Assembly: GCA_037576215.1 (NCBI GenBank)
Contig: JBANDB010000002.1
Location: forward strand, 3,348,001-3,412,000
Source: Armillaria gallica
Lineage: Eukaryota > Basidiomycota > Agaricomycetes > Agaricales > Physalacriaceae
Reading direction: 5' to 3'
Length of the DNA stretch: 64,000 nt
A model generated the notes under the pieces. The model did not search any database, had not been told where the DNA came from, and worked only from the letters and a program-made list of their open reading frames with translations. A program made the position numbers and the translations under genes. Of the stretch, positions 21,745 through 33,500 are shown in pieces (positions within the stretch are counted from its first letter, which is position 1; every line of letters starts with the position of its first letter).

Positions 21745-22299
21745 GCGTTTCTTCCCTCGAACATCCCTATATCGAATTATCCTTTCTGATTCGCCTCCAC
21801 CCCCCTTCTATCCAATCACCACCCTCCTCTTAATCACCGGGTCCTCCCGTGTCATTCTTAGGCACACGACTATCGTCCGTACCCGACTTTTCCCGCAACA
21901 AAACCTTCTCTTGCTGAAACACGACTGCCTAGATATCCCGAGACTACTACAAATTATCCTCTTTTTGTCCTCCCATTCATTCCACAGTTCATGCTCCGAT
22001 TGACAGCAAATAGTTGACTTTGTGCTCCGTCCGTTTTTCTTGGCTCTCTGAGCATTTTACGCCTGAAGGCTGAAACCTTGGTTGTTTCGGCCGAGATTCG
22101 TATCTTCTGTTCGCACGTCGTGCTATCTTTGGACGGCGTATTAATAGCGTCCGCGAAAATAGACAGGTAACTTTAACGACGAGTATAATGAACCGTCGTC
22201 GTCGCACCGCAGTAGACTTCTATTCGAGTGTCTTGGTAACACTACCATCTCTCGACGAATTTATGCGCAGCTACACCAACAACCGAACTTGATGCGTGC
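21745..22299. other. Intergenic, pyrimidine-rich left part
   Basis: The first 230 bases are C/T-rich, consistent with the SLX1 3' region. No gene seen. The right end meets the long repeat. Confidence 0.35.
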
Positions 22300-25200
22300 C
22301 CACAAATAGTCGTCAAATGCACAAGTATCCATGGACTAAACATCGCTTCCATTTCGCAGAAACCTGCGAACCTTGGGACTAGATAGTTCACCCGATCAGT
22401 GGTCTGTGTATCCCATGAGAACGTCTCACGTATCAAACATTTCCATTTACGATGACCAGTTCCTCCCAGATACTTAACGGACGGCCCGGTTTTAGTTTCG
22501 ACAACAGCCACGCGCATGATACGAATTCGACCATTAAGCTTCTATTAACACTAATAATTACAACTTGAATACATCTACAATTCTTCTGGGATTTTGATGC
22601 GGGCAACTTGGCCTCCACTTTCATCTAACGGGGTAGTGATAGGAACTGATTCAAAGGTAAACAATTATGTATCGATGCTCTTCCTCCATTTCGGGTCCAT
22701 GGTGGAGGAACAACAAGTTCAAAAGGGTATCTTTCATCCGTGTCAGCGAAAATGTCTGATCGGAACGATAATATCCTCCCACGTCGTAGCAAGACTTAGT
22801 CTGTGTGTGACCCACCCGCAGTCGGGCATGTATTGGTCTCGAACACCGATCTCCCAGAAGGAATCATGTCGACAGTTTGAGCAATGCACTCTGGACGCGC
22901 TGCTGTACAAGTCCGATCTAACCTCGACTCCAAGCCCAAGTTCCCATAATGGACCCAACAAAAACATCGATAGCGCTATGAACTTGAAACAGAAGGAGAC
23001 GGCCCGTCGTGCGTAAGCTCCAGCACCTTGGTAATGTATAAGCATGTCAAGATATCAAGCACGGACGGATTGCAGGGAAGAGTAGCGGGATATCGAGATG
23101 AGATACAGGCAACATGGGCTTGGGAGACAAAGCGGAGGTGTGCGACGGAGCGCTCACAAGTTGTAACTTACTAGTATACCGACAACACATCAACTAACCT
23201 ACTGATCAGGGCAGTCATTGCCGTGGAAGTGATCCCCGCATGCACGGTGGAGGTCACGCAATCACCTGGGTGCCCAAGAGAGTATGGGCAAGACGAAACC
23301 AAAGCGAGGACAGGAAATATAGGACAGATTCGCAGGCGCCCCCATTCCCGAAACTGATTCACGGCTCGAATGTCCTTTCGGACATGATATCGAGGTGTAC
23401 AAATTCTCAGCATAGGGCCGGGGTGCTGAGCGAATTCATTATGAACGCCGCGATGGGTAAGTCGAAATGCAGACCGGTGGGGATTACATAACGATCTAAC
23501 CCGAATCCGGCTGTCCGGCCCACCTTCCGATAACACCTCTTTCTCTTCAACCATCGGAACCTAAAGGCCAGTATTTACAAGTCTGATATGAACGTACGGT
23601 CTCGGAGCACTCCCAGAGACGCTTCATATCTCTAGCTCTTAGGGCGAGAATAAACGGAACTGCCTCGTCCGAATTCTCGCGCTCCAAGCGTCACATTTGA
23701 GGTGCGATCTAGGACCCTGCCTGCCTTGCCCCCTCCTAGGACGAAATCTCAAAGTGACTGGATCTCACGTAACAAGTGGTTTGGATAATACTAATCCCGT
23801 CCAGGGCGCGAATATCTCCAGATGTGTACTGGCTTGTGCCTCGGTGAGGACCAGGGTTTGTGGAACCGCCATTGGTTCCTCATAAACTAGCGGCATTCTT
23901 GGATGGCGTACTTGATGGATCTATGACACTGTTGGTCGCCCACGGACGAATTAAGTTTCGTTTGCGGGTGCTCAGGAGTATATTTTCGGGAGATTTCGCA
24001 ACGTGCACCCAGTGGTGAAGATCTGTGGGCTCTCTTTCCAAAGTGGCACTAAGTCTGAATTAGACGGCGGCTGTTAGAAAAGGCGTATGACGATATGACT
24101 TCTCAATCGTTGAACCTTCTTGACAGACTAGTGGTTATTTTGTTTATGGGTCTACCCTCAGAGCCGCTTATACGTACTTAATTCTTCCGAAATAGTGACT
24201 ACGGCTCGCAATAGTAGTTGTCGCATAGTACGGATCTCTGGGTGGACTCGCCCTGTCGAAACTCTCTTCTCTTAAGCCACCGGGGATCCAAAGTGGGATT
24301 ACTTGGCCAGCATTTACGGATGAATTCGGAGCGCTCACCAAATTTATCAGAGACGCTTTGTATTTCTAAGTCTTAGGGCGAGAATAAACAATGTCTGTCA
24401 TTCATCCGCAAAGTGCTCTAAGCGTCACATTTGAGGTGCTATCTAGGATGAAATCAAAAGTGGCTGGATCCACGTAACAAGTGTTTAGATGATACCAATC
24501 CCGCCCTTGAAGGGCGCCAGATATAGTTTTCCGGCCCAACTTCTGATAACGTCTCTTTCTCTCCAACCATCGGGGATCTACTGAACGGGATAACTTTAGC
24601 CAGCATATATACGGATGAAATTCTTGTAGGAAAGTGCGACGTCGGAGCATTCTGCCCAGAGACCTTGGCCTTTAGGCGATAATGCCTCTAGCTCTCTCAT
24701 CCAAATGCATGACGCGATCATTGCCATTCATCTACATTCAAATTACTTACCGGTGCAAGCGGTTTAGATGATACTAATCCCGCCAAGGGCGCGAATATCT
24801 CCAGATGCTTACTGGCCGGCAACTCATGTGCCTCTTGCCAAGCAGTAAGGACCAGGGTTTGCGGAACCGCCATTGCTTCTCTATAAAATAGCGGCGTACT
24901 TGGCGGGTGTCATATTCACTAGCCAACCCTAGTCCTTCCGAGTTGTGGGTGCGACGACCTGTGACCTGTCCCTTTAAATCGATGCTTGCTCACCGTGAGG
25001 GATCACAGGTCTAACGTTTTCTCAGAAGCATATATTTCGCGAGGAGTACTTGGTGAGGGTCTGTGTGCTCTCTTTACCGAGTCTGAAATCGAGCCTTCTC
25101 GACGGACCAGTGGTCACTTTTATGGCTATGTTGAAAGACGCTTTATTTCAGTCTTCCGATATAGTGACCTTGGTAGCAGTCGTCGCAACGCTACAATGCT

Positions 25201-25840
25201 ATATGACTTCTTGGTGGACCCACCTCGTCGGAACTATGTCGTAGTGTGACCGATGTAGACCGCCTATCCCATCGAGTATATGACGAGCATTGACACATCC
25301 TATGTAGGGCCTACTCCTGTGCGACCTCTTGGGCACAACAGTGGGCACCGACTCGGAAAGTGGTTGCGGGTTTAGCAGAGCCTGGGACCTTCACAAGCCG
25401 ATGCAAGATGTCGATGGGAAGACGAGCCAGAACCGCATGGACAGGATCAGTACCTGCAAACAGGTCCGACTCGCCTTATTTGTTTCTCCTTTTTCTGAAG
25501 GTAGACAATTCACACAGGTGACAGCGAATACAAATTATCAGGACTACAAAAGTTACAAAGAATTCTACTTGAGACTTGCACCTTCCATAAAGTTGAACGG
25601 TAGAATATTAGTATGACAACGAGTAGCAGTAGAGTACTAGACACCTGCGTACGAGGCATGTTACGAGGAGTCACCAATTCAGATCATCATCATCAATAAC
25701 AACAATATCAATAGTCCTGGCAGGCTAACTAGTGCCGGTCTGAATACAAGGAATACAGGTGACATTTGGACCTAGGCTTTTGACCACAGCTAAAGGTGTC
25801 ACCCTAATCATTCAAGGGAATCCCGACTCATTTTGCTATG
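22300..25840. repeat. Long non-coding repeat, copy A
   Basis: This segment is a diverged direct copy of the next one. Shared landmarks in the same order include the ACATCTACAATTCTTCTGGG region (22569 vs 26150), the GATACAGGCAACATGGGCTT region (about 23102 vs 26798), GCATGCACGGTGGAG (about 23237 vs 26917), TTAGGGCGAGAATAAAC (about 23638 vs 27468), GCGACCTCTTGGGCACAACA (about 25321 vs 28131) and CTGGCAGGCTAACTAGTGCC (about 25718 vs 28457). No transposase, reverse transcriptase or other family was recognised in any frame. Copy A is about 700-800 bases longer than copy B because an internal block is duplicated. It could be a non-autonomous or badly decayed mobile element; no terminal repeats were found. 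Confidence 0.75.
23580..25090. repeat. Internal tandem duplication within repeat copy A
   Basis: The block that carries TTAGGGCGAGAATAAAC, then GCGTCACATTTGAGGTGC, then ATATCTCCAGATG and CTCATGTGCCTC-type landmarks occurs twice here (from about 23580 and from about 24340), and once in copy B (27390-27935). Each carries its own small insertions and deletions, so the duplication is old. Confidence 0.65.
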
Positions 25841-28600
25841 GTCGAAAGCCTTGATCTGGTCTGTTGTCCGCCAATTTTCCAGGAACCAGTCGCACAAGTA
25901 CTTATGCGCCAAACATCGTTTCCACTGCGAATTCCGAGAGCCAAATAGTTCACCCGGGCTACGATCAGTCTGTGTATCCCATGAGAGCGGTCCCATATTC
26001 CTGTTTATGATGACGAGTTCCTCAGTCAGATAATCAGCGGACGAAGGTGCCCGGCCCAGATCCAGTTTCGACGACATCATGCATAGTACGAATTTAACCA
26101 TCAAGCTTCTATCGATAAGCAAGCATTATAATTGAATGCAATGAACCCATCTACAATTCTTCTGGGATGTTGATGCGGGAAACCTGTCCTCCACTTTCAT
26201 CTGACAAGTAGTGATAGGAACTGATTCGAAAATGACAGTCATCTGTTGATGCTCTTCCTCCATGTTGGGCAGTCAACACCCCAAGGTAGAGGAACGACGT
26301 CAGCGAAGACGTTAGATTGAACATCGATATCCTCCCATGTATAAAGTCACGCATGGAATAGTCTGCGTGTGACCCCGGCGCCCGTAGACCACCTGCCTGC
26401 AGGAAAGAGAAGTACTAGAACAACAGCCAGGTATGTTAGCCTCCCAGAAATAATTATGTCGACGATTTGAGCCAGGCATGGGTTTCATGCAAGCCAGGTC
26501 AACGCACTCTGGACGTGAGCTTGTCGATTAATTAGCTTGCAGAGTCGTACAGGTCCAATCTAACCTCGGCTAATGTTGTAAGTACCCATGATCTTGTTGC
26601 CTAGCGGAGCAGGAACCCAGCAAACGCACCGAACATCCAGATAGTGCTATAAACGAACATAAGAAGACGACCCGTCGTGTGATGATGCTTTCAAAACTCC
26701 GAGCCGCAGCATCTTGGAAATATATAAGCATGTCAGCACCATCAAGATGTCAAGCGACTGCACACACGAAGATTGGGAGCGGAGATATAGAGATGGGATA
26801 CAGGCAACATGGGCTTAGGAAACGAAGCAGAAGGTGACGGGCAACTCGCAATGAGGACAACACACGTACGAGCTCCACTTCTATGCCGACAACATTTCAG
26901 TTATGCTACTGGTCAGCATGCACGGTGGAGATGTCATGCCAGGTCACGAGCGATTAACTGGCTAAGAGAAGGTGCAGAATAGGCATCAGAGGCAAGACGA
27001 AATCGAAGCGAGGACAGTAGAAAGCACGGGAAGCAAACTGGAAATATGGAACAGATTTGCGAGTGCCCTCTAAACGGATATATCGAGTTTGTACACATTC
27101 TCAGCACCAATGAAGAAATTGGGGCAATGAGGGCGACGGGAGAGATTCGTATCCATGAGAGCAGACAAGTTGAAATGAAGGGCATAAGACCACATTATCG
27201 GCCACACCGATACACCAGATCTATGAATGGAGGGACTACGATACCTCGTAGGTCACTAGATGAGGGTTACATAACAAAAAATTCCAATCTACCCGAGTCC
27301 GGCTTTCCGGCCCAACTTCCGACAACATCTTCAACAATCATGATCGGGGTCCACATCCCCAGCCGGTGGGATTACTTGGCTAGTATTTATGGATGAAATT
27401 CTGATAAGAACGTACGGCCTCGGAGCACTCATCAAATTTCCCAGAGACGCTTCGCATTCCTAGGTCTTAGGGCGAGAATAAACGACAATGCTGTACTTCT
27501 CTTCAAGCTGACATGCTCATCCCATTCATCCAGTCAGATTCCTTGTCGCACTCCAAGCATCACATCTGAGGTGCGATCTAGGACGGAATCTAAAAGTGAC
27601 TGGTTCTCATGTTAACTTTGATTCAGACGCGGCGACTGACAGGGGAGCGAATATCTCCAGATGAGTACTGCCAGCCTACAACTCATGTGCCTCCGCTTCC
27701 AGGTTGCCAAGCGGTAAGGACCAACGTTTGCGGAGCCGCCATTGGTTCCTTATAAACTAGCGGCGTTTCTTGGCACAGGTTCGGCGGCGTACTTGATGGA
27801 TCTATGTCACTGGTCAGTCACCTACGAACGAATTAGATCACCTTTGGCTGCGGGTGCGACGCTTGCTCAGGAGTATATGTTTTTTTTTTGAGATTTCACG
27901 ACATGTACCTGGTGAGGATCTCTTTTTCAGTGACACCAAGTCTGAGTGGTCACTTTTGTCCAAGGGTTATCTACTCAGACCCTGCTTACTGCGCCGTCGA
28001 AAAATGCGTTACTTCGTTCTTCCGGGAACGTGACTTTACAGGCCGCCTATTCCATCGAGATAAGCGTGCCTCATAGATATGGCGGGCATCGATACATCCT
28101 GAGCGAACGGTCGCAGAACGTAGTGATGTGCGACCTCTTGGGCACAACAGAGGGCATCGAAGAAGTCGCGCGTTCACAATCCGAGGCAAGACGTCTACAG
28201 TGGGAAGAAGAACCAAATCCACATGAACAAGATTGCACAGCGTCACCTGGACCTGCGGCAGCCCAATTTGTTTATTTCTGCCTTGTAAGTATGGACATTC
28301 ACACACCGGAAAATACTAGGCGAGACCCAAGCGAGAACAGCAATAGAGTGCTAGACGCCTGTGTGTGTGGTGGCACGTCACCAATTCAGGTCACCACCAA
28401 TCAGGCCACCAATTCAGATCATCAATTCCGATCATTACCATCAACAACAGTACTCCTGGCAGGCTAACTAGTGCCGGTCGAACAAGGAATACAGCCGACA
28501 TTTTGATCCAGGCTTTTGACCACAGCAAAATGTGTTGGCCTTATTAAAGGGAATCCCGACTCTTTTTGCTATGGTCGAGAGTCTTGATCAGAACTCGGCT
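25841..28600. repeat. Long non-coding repeat, copy B
   Basis: Second copy of the repeat. Both ends carry the same boundary sequence, GGGAATCCCGACTC followed by TTTTGCTATGGTCGA (at about 25814 and about 28550), as expected for a unit bounded by a direct repeat. Similarity stops around 28610. At 28380-28440 a short imperfect array of CACCAATTCAGRTCA-type units is expanded relative to copy A. No coding family recognised. Confidence 0.72.
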
Positions 28601-29159
28601 GTTACCCGCCCATTTTCTCTCAGGTTTTTGCTCGACCCGAAACAGTCGCTTACCAGGAGTGTACAGCTGCAGCTGGGAAAGGGGTATATTTTTACGTGTG
28701 AGGCTTTCGTGCCTAGAAGAAGGTATGGGGATGCATTCAATCCAAACCTTCAAGCCCGAATCACGCCGGGACACTAACTATCGCCGTCGTCCAATGGTAT
28801 GTAGCCATTGGCCATCGACAGGAGGACCCATATATTTGGGTTCATCTCCTGAATGGCGGTGTTCGCATGATACTTTCCTATCGCGAATACACTCTATTTT
28901 GAAGTGTGTCCTGGCTAGATGTATCATTCCAGATGTGACGTTAAGTGTCCTCGAGGTGCAACACGAGGACAAAGCTTCTTCAATCGCAGAAGGCCTTCGT
29001 CTTCTTCGTCTTCCCATGGAAGAACAGATAGATAAATCATATAACGCATAGTTCAATTAATTCGCAGACTTCTGAAACCATCCGATGCATAATATCCTAC
29101 GCGTACAAACAGTCCTTCAAAACCGACTGGCACCTCCGCCATGACTATTGGCGTGTCAT
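28601..29159. other. Unassigned, coding-like remnants
   Basis: Open frames on both strands (for example 28566-29051 +) have no recognised motif. The left part borders the end of repeat copy B. Confidence 0.3.
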
Positions 29160-29378
29160 TTAGTGCTTGCATTCGGCGCACTTGCAGTCGCCGGCGGCGC
29201 AGGAGCACCTAGGTAATCGAGTTAAACGATGAGCGGTGGGTGGAACGGGCAGTACTCACGCAGTGCAAGCGCAAGAGGAGGTTGCGCAGGTCTGGGAGAC
29301 GGGAACTTGGGTGGTCTACATGCATGGTGAGCTAGGAGAACGATGGGGGCAGCGAAGAGGAGTACGCACGGTGTACAT
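29160..29378 (-). CDS. Small cysteine-rich metallothionein (three exons)
   Basis: Fungal metallothionein of 37 residues; these peptides bind Cu(I), Zn or Cd through clustered thiolates for storage and detoxification. Three tiny exons on the minus strand join in phase. ATG TAC ACC begins at 29378; then a GTGCGT...GTAG intron; an exon reading TTQVPVSQTCATSSCACT; a GTGAGT...CTAG intron; and an exon reading CSCAAGDCKCAECKH before TAA at 29160-29162. It has eight Cys in C-x-C and C-x-x-C spacing (residues 13, 18, 20, 23, 25, 30, 32, 35), no aromatic residue except Tyr2, and a C-terminal KCAECKH typical of basidiomycete metallothioneins. It is too short and too split to appear as one open frame. 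TATATAAG lies about 70 bases upstream at 29446-29453. Copper or cadmium induction is likely by family, but no metal-response element was verified. Confidence 0.9.
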
Positions 29379-29445
29379 GCTTTCTTTCGATGGGTTTACT
29401 AGGTGGATTTCCTGGTGAGGGATTCACCCCACTATCCGTCCTCCT

Positions 29446-29453
29446 TATATACG
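29446..29453 (-). promoter_or_regulatory. TATA box of the metallothionein gene
   Basis: TATATAAG on the minus strand, about 70 bases upstream of the start codon, consistent with a strongly inducible promoter. Confidence 0.7.
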
Positions 29454-30519
29454 AATTTGCTGGGGTCCTTGAGGAGTCATAAACCATGAATCAAGGGTGG
29501 GCACATGTCTAGGTGTGGCCCGGGTCCATGGAATCATCATAGCGCGGTTGGGTGTAGGCTGTGGCTGATCTATCGATTGTAATGCAATTAGAAACATATG
29601 GATCTTTCCGACGGGTGCACTGCGGATAAGACGTGTGCTCATAGCTGAGAGCCGGCGCTTTTGGGATAGACTTTCACTCAGATCTCATTGAGCCCGCGAT
29701 GGATGATGTGCTCTGAGCGACGTACTAGTACTAGTGGGGGTAAATGCCGGAGTATCAGAGTGGAGTATGAGAAGAGGAATTGGGAACGCACGGACAAGAT
29801 CCCATCTAGAGAGGCCATGACATACAAATTCGGAAAACCCGATACGGGTGATCTTTGACGGTGGAAGGAAGAATTCGTATTCCTAGGGAATCGGTACCGC
29901 ACGGCGGTCTAGCGGAGTTGTCCAGATGATCAGGCTAGGCGACTTGAAACAATAATAACGGGGTTCTTACAGGATGAGGTTCCGCTATGACATATGGAGG
30001 CGGCGCGGGTGATTTTATCCAAAGGAAACGGATATAAACAATGCGCCTTTTGGGGCCCGTAGAGCTGGTGCCGCGAGGACGCAAAATTCCAGACGCCTAG
30101 GCTGGACATCTTGCTTGGGATTGTGTGGTTCTGGATCCCTGAGCCTGTCGTTGACCAACTAACGCCACCGCAAACGAGAACTTGTAAGGTAGAAGGTTGG
30201 AACAAGAAAAGGGCAAGGTAGACGACGTAAAATCTTAAATGGTGGGGTCTTTTATGTCCTGTTCTGGCACCATGACTGAGCGGGTACTGACTGAGCAGGT
30301 ACTTACCTGTAAACATAGCGTGGGAAAGTTGAACAAAGTGATATGTGATGGCGGCATGAAAGCGGCACAGCACTGGGCAGAACGTCTATTCATTAATTCC
30401 AGTATATTACAGTAAGCTACAGAATGGTGCGATACGTTTACAGTGCACATAGATAAGAAATCGTTTAGATAACAAAAAAAATAGAAGAAAGAAATAATAG
30501 GAAGAAAAATCGGGCACTA
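29454..30519. other. Intergenic, no recognised gene
   Basis: A 147-codon minus-strand frame at 29930-30373 has no family-like motif and no good start context. The segment should hold the metallothionein upstream region and the 3' end of MED12. Confidence 0.35.
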
Positions 30520-33500
30520 TCAACGTTTCCGTTTGGGCTTGGACTTTTTGGAACTCGAGCTGCCACCCTGGGAAGGGCCGTCAACGATGATAACCTCATC
30601 ATCACTCGTTGCTGCCTTCCGCTTAACGCCCTTCCGCATAGTCGAAGACGACACGCTATCAACGTCGATGATCTCGACGCTTCCGCTTCTCGTCGAGTTC
30701 GTGGATCGGTGCAAAGATGAACGGGCAGGACTTTTCCCAATCCGCGACGAAGAAGCCCCAGGAGACGCTACTCGCGGCCCCAGTTCCTGACTCCCGCTCA
30801 TGCCAGCCTTCCGACCCGCAGTCAATGCCATCCCCTCGATCTCCACCGTTAGCCTCGTCTCCCGCCAGTCACGCTTGAAAACATTATCAGCTGACAGACC
30901 GTCCTCAAACATTCTCATGTTCGCCTCTATCCTCTCGTCGTCGTATTTGGATGTGATGATCCCTTCCCCCGTCATTCGCGCCCCAAATGTATCCAAAGAG
31001 ATCGAACCGGAGTTTTTTACCTGATACTTTACTCTATCCTCTCCCTCGCGGAACCGCTCTTCTGGAACAGATGGCTCGCCGAGGTTCTCTATCCATTCCC
31101 ACGGTCGATTCACCACAGGAGCATCCTGTACCAGTTTGCCTGTTGGGTCTCGATGACAGGATGCTAGATCCGCAACGGAGGAGACGGCAGGAAGATGGGG
31201 TAACAACGAGCGTAATTGCGTGAGGTAATGAAAGGGTATATCTTGCGCAAAGTCAGAGGGGGTGATGTCGGGGTAATTAATGAATGGGTCGAAAGCGTTC
31301 ATTTTTGTCGAGGTGGGCGCTTCTGCAAAACCATGTATTTGTTAATGGATGAAACATATACAGCTGGAAGAGGATTCGATGCATACCATCGATAAGATAA
31401 TACAGAGTATCCAAAAGGAGTGGATAGGCTATGGGATCGAAGGTATTTCCGGAAGCAAACAGCTGTGACATAATTCAGTTACGCTATTATGGATGCCGCA
31501 GGCGACGTACCAGGGTAAGTCGATACAAACTTGCGCACAATTTGCGACTTGACTCGGTGGTACTAGCCGTCCATGCACCTTCGAAGCTCAAGTCAAACTG
31601 CAGAAACCTCGCCAAAAGCACCACCTCTTGTGTAAAGTCCGTCCGGTCGACAGTCATTGCATCCGGAGTATGAGTTGCTTCTTCGATACTAGCAAACTTG
31701 CTACAAAGGGTCGAAAAGAACATGTCCTGGACATCGGGGTCAAGAACGGGGAGATGAGCGGACTCTTGCCGCAGAGGCTCCGCGACGTAGATCAAGATCC
31801 TGAATGACTCCCCAGCACGAGCCAGAGAAGTACCCGTGTCTGACGATGGGTCACGAAGGACGCCGGTCAAAAAGCGTAAGCCGTTGTTGATTATCTTTCC
31901 AGCCACAGCAGAGCCCACTCCTTGCGTCATTTGTGTAACGAAGCAAGCTTCATCAGATGAAAGTGTGTGGTCGAAAATGACGGAGGTCAATTTGTCCAGT
32001 GTCATACAAGCCGTGTCATAGGCGTGTGATTCTTTGTTGATAGAGCGCTCCATCTGCTTGAGGAAAAACTGCAGTTGAATTGTAGTAGCGGATATCATCC
32101 AAGGGCTTAAAAAGGAAGACTTTTCTGGCCAACTGGATATTTCGATGTCTATGGAATCGAACGTCAGAGTTTGTCCAGACCAAGGACCAAATCCATACCT
32201 TCGTCAGGGGCCTCGGAAAAGATCATGCGTAGAGCAGCCATAGTCCGATCACCTACTTCGGGACTCGTGTTCTCCTTGAGCTGCATAGCTTGTTCAAATG
32301 CCTCCCGAAGAGCGTCCAAATTGCGAAAAGTGCCCTGTCGAAAATTATCATCCTCATAAAGCGAGTGCCTTATGACTTTGAGCTCTGTTCGTAAATGTTC
32401 CGGGATCCTTTCGTTATTCTCTAAGGATACCAGAATAGGGATGTTTGACACCAAAGCTGGAAAATGCGGTTCGCAGTAGACGTCTTGTTTTCTGGTTTGC
32501 AGTCGTTGAACATCGAAGAGATCGCATGGCGGCATGATTCCAGAACTGCCCTCCCCGCGAAGCAACAGCCCTTGAACGAGGTTGTTAGCAGCAGCAAGGA
32601 AAACCTCCATCTGTTGTAGTGGCAATTCCACAGACGATGAGGCGCATTGCCACGCAGGATAGACGAGGCCGGTCATGATCGTTGTAGTCTTGAGGGCGCC
32701 ATTAACCACCAGGCCGAGTAAAAGTAGAGTGACGATATCCCATACATCTGCGGTCAGATTTACGACCTCACTTTTACCCGGTCCTAGGAACCATCCGAGG
32801 ACATGATCATCAAGACCGGTAGGAAGAAGGTGATCTACATGACGGAGAAATGTTGCATATCGTAAGGCACATCCCCTTCTACCCTCGGTGTCGGGCACCA
32901 TCAAAGGAATTTGACGAAGACTGGCAATCGTGTTGTCCCAAACTTTCCATGCCCAGTCGAATGACATTCGATACTTTATCCAAAGGCCATTGGCGAGAGT
33001 GGACGGGGCCTCTTCCTCGTAATCGCCTGCAAGTAGAAGTATCTCTGGCAAGACACTGGGGACTGGTTCAGGATGTCCCACAATGACAGGTTGGAGCGTC
33101 TGATGAGCATGAGTATCCTATTAGCGACCATTGTATCCAGGCTCTTACTCACCATTGAATAGTATGAGATTTCCGCATTGAGTTGATCTCGTGCCTGGGC
33201 CGAGAGAAATCGATTGTCGTCGAGTTCTTTCAGAAGAACAAGTAGAACACGAGTCTGCATGCCTTTACTTTTCCAGATCTGATGGGCGGTCTGAAGACTA
33301 GTCACGATTGATCCAACGACATCCATGCATGACCAGAGAGTATGAAAACGGCGAAGTGTGTCAATCGCTGTATTCAGGCTATCAGTGGTGGATGCGTGCT
33401 CCAGTAAACAGAGAGTGAGCTACATCAATAGTCATAAGTATGAACCTTATCGGAAACGGTTTTCACCTACACTCAAGATTGACCGGAAACATTTTGTCTC

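Noticed and set aside
22300..28600. LTR retrotransposon or DNA transposon in the long repeat
   Set aside because: No reverse transcriptase, integrase, transposase or helicase motif in any frame, and no clear terminal repeats. Kept as an unclassified repeat.
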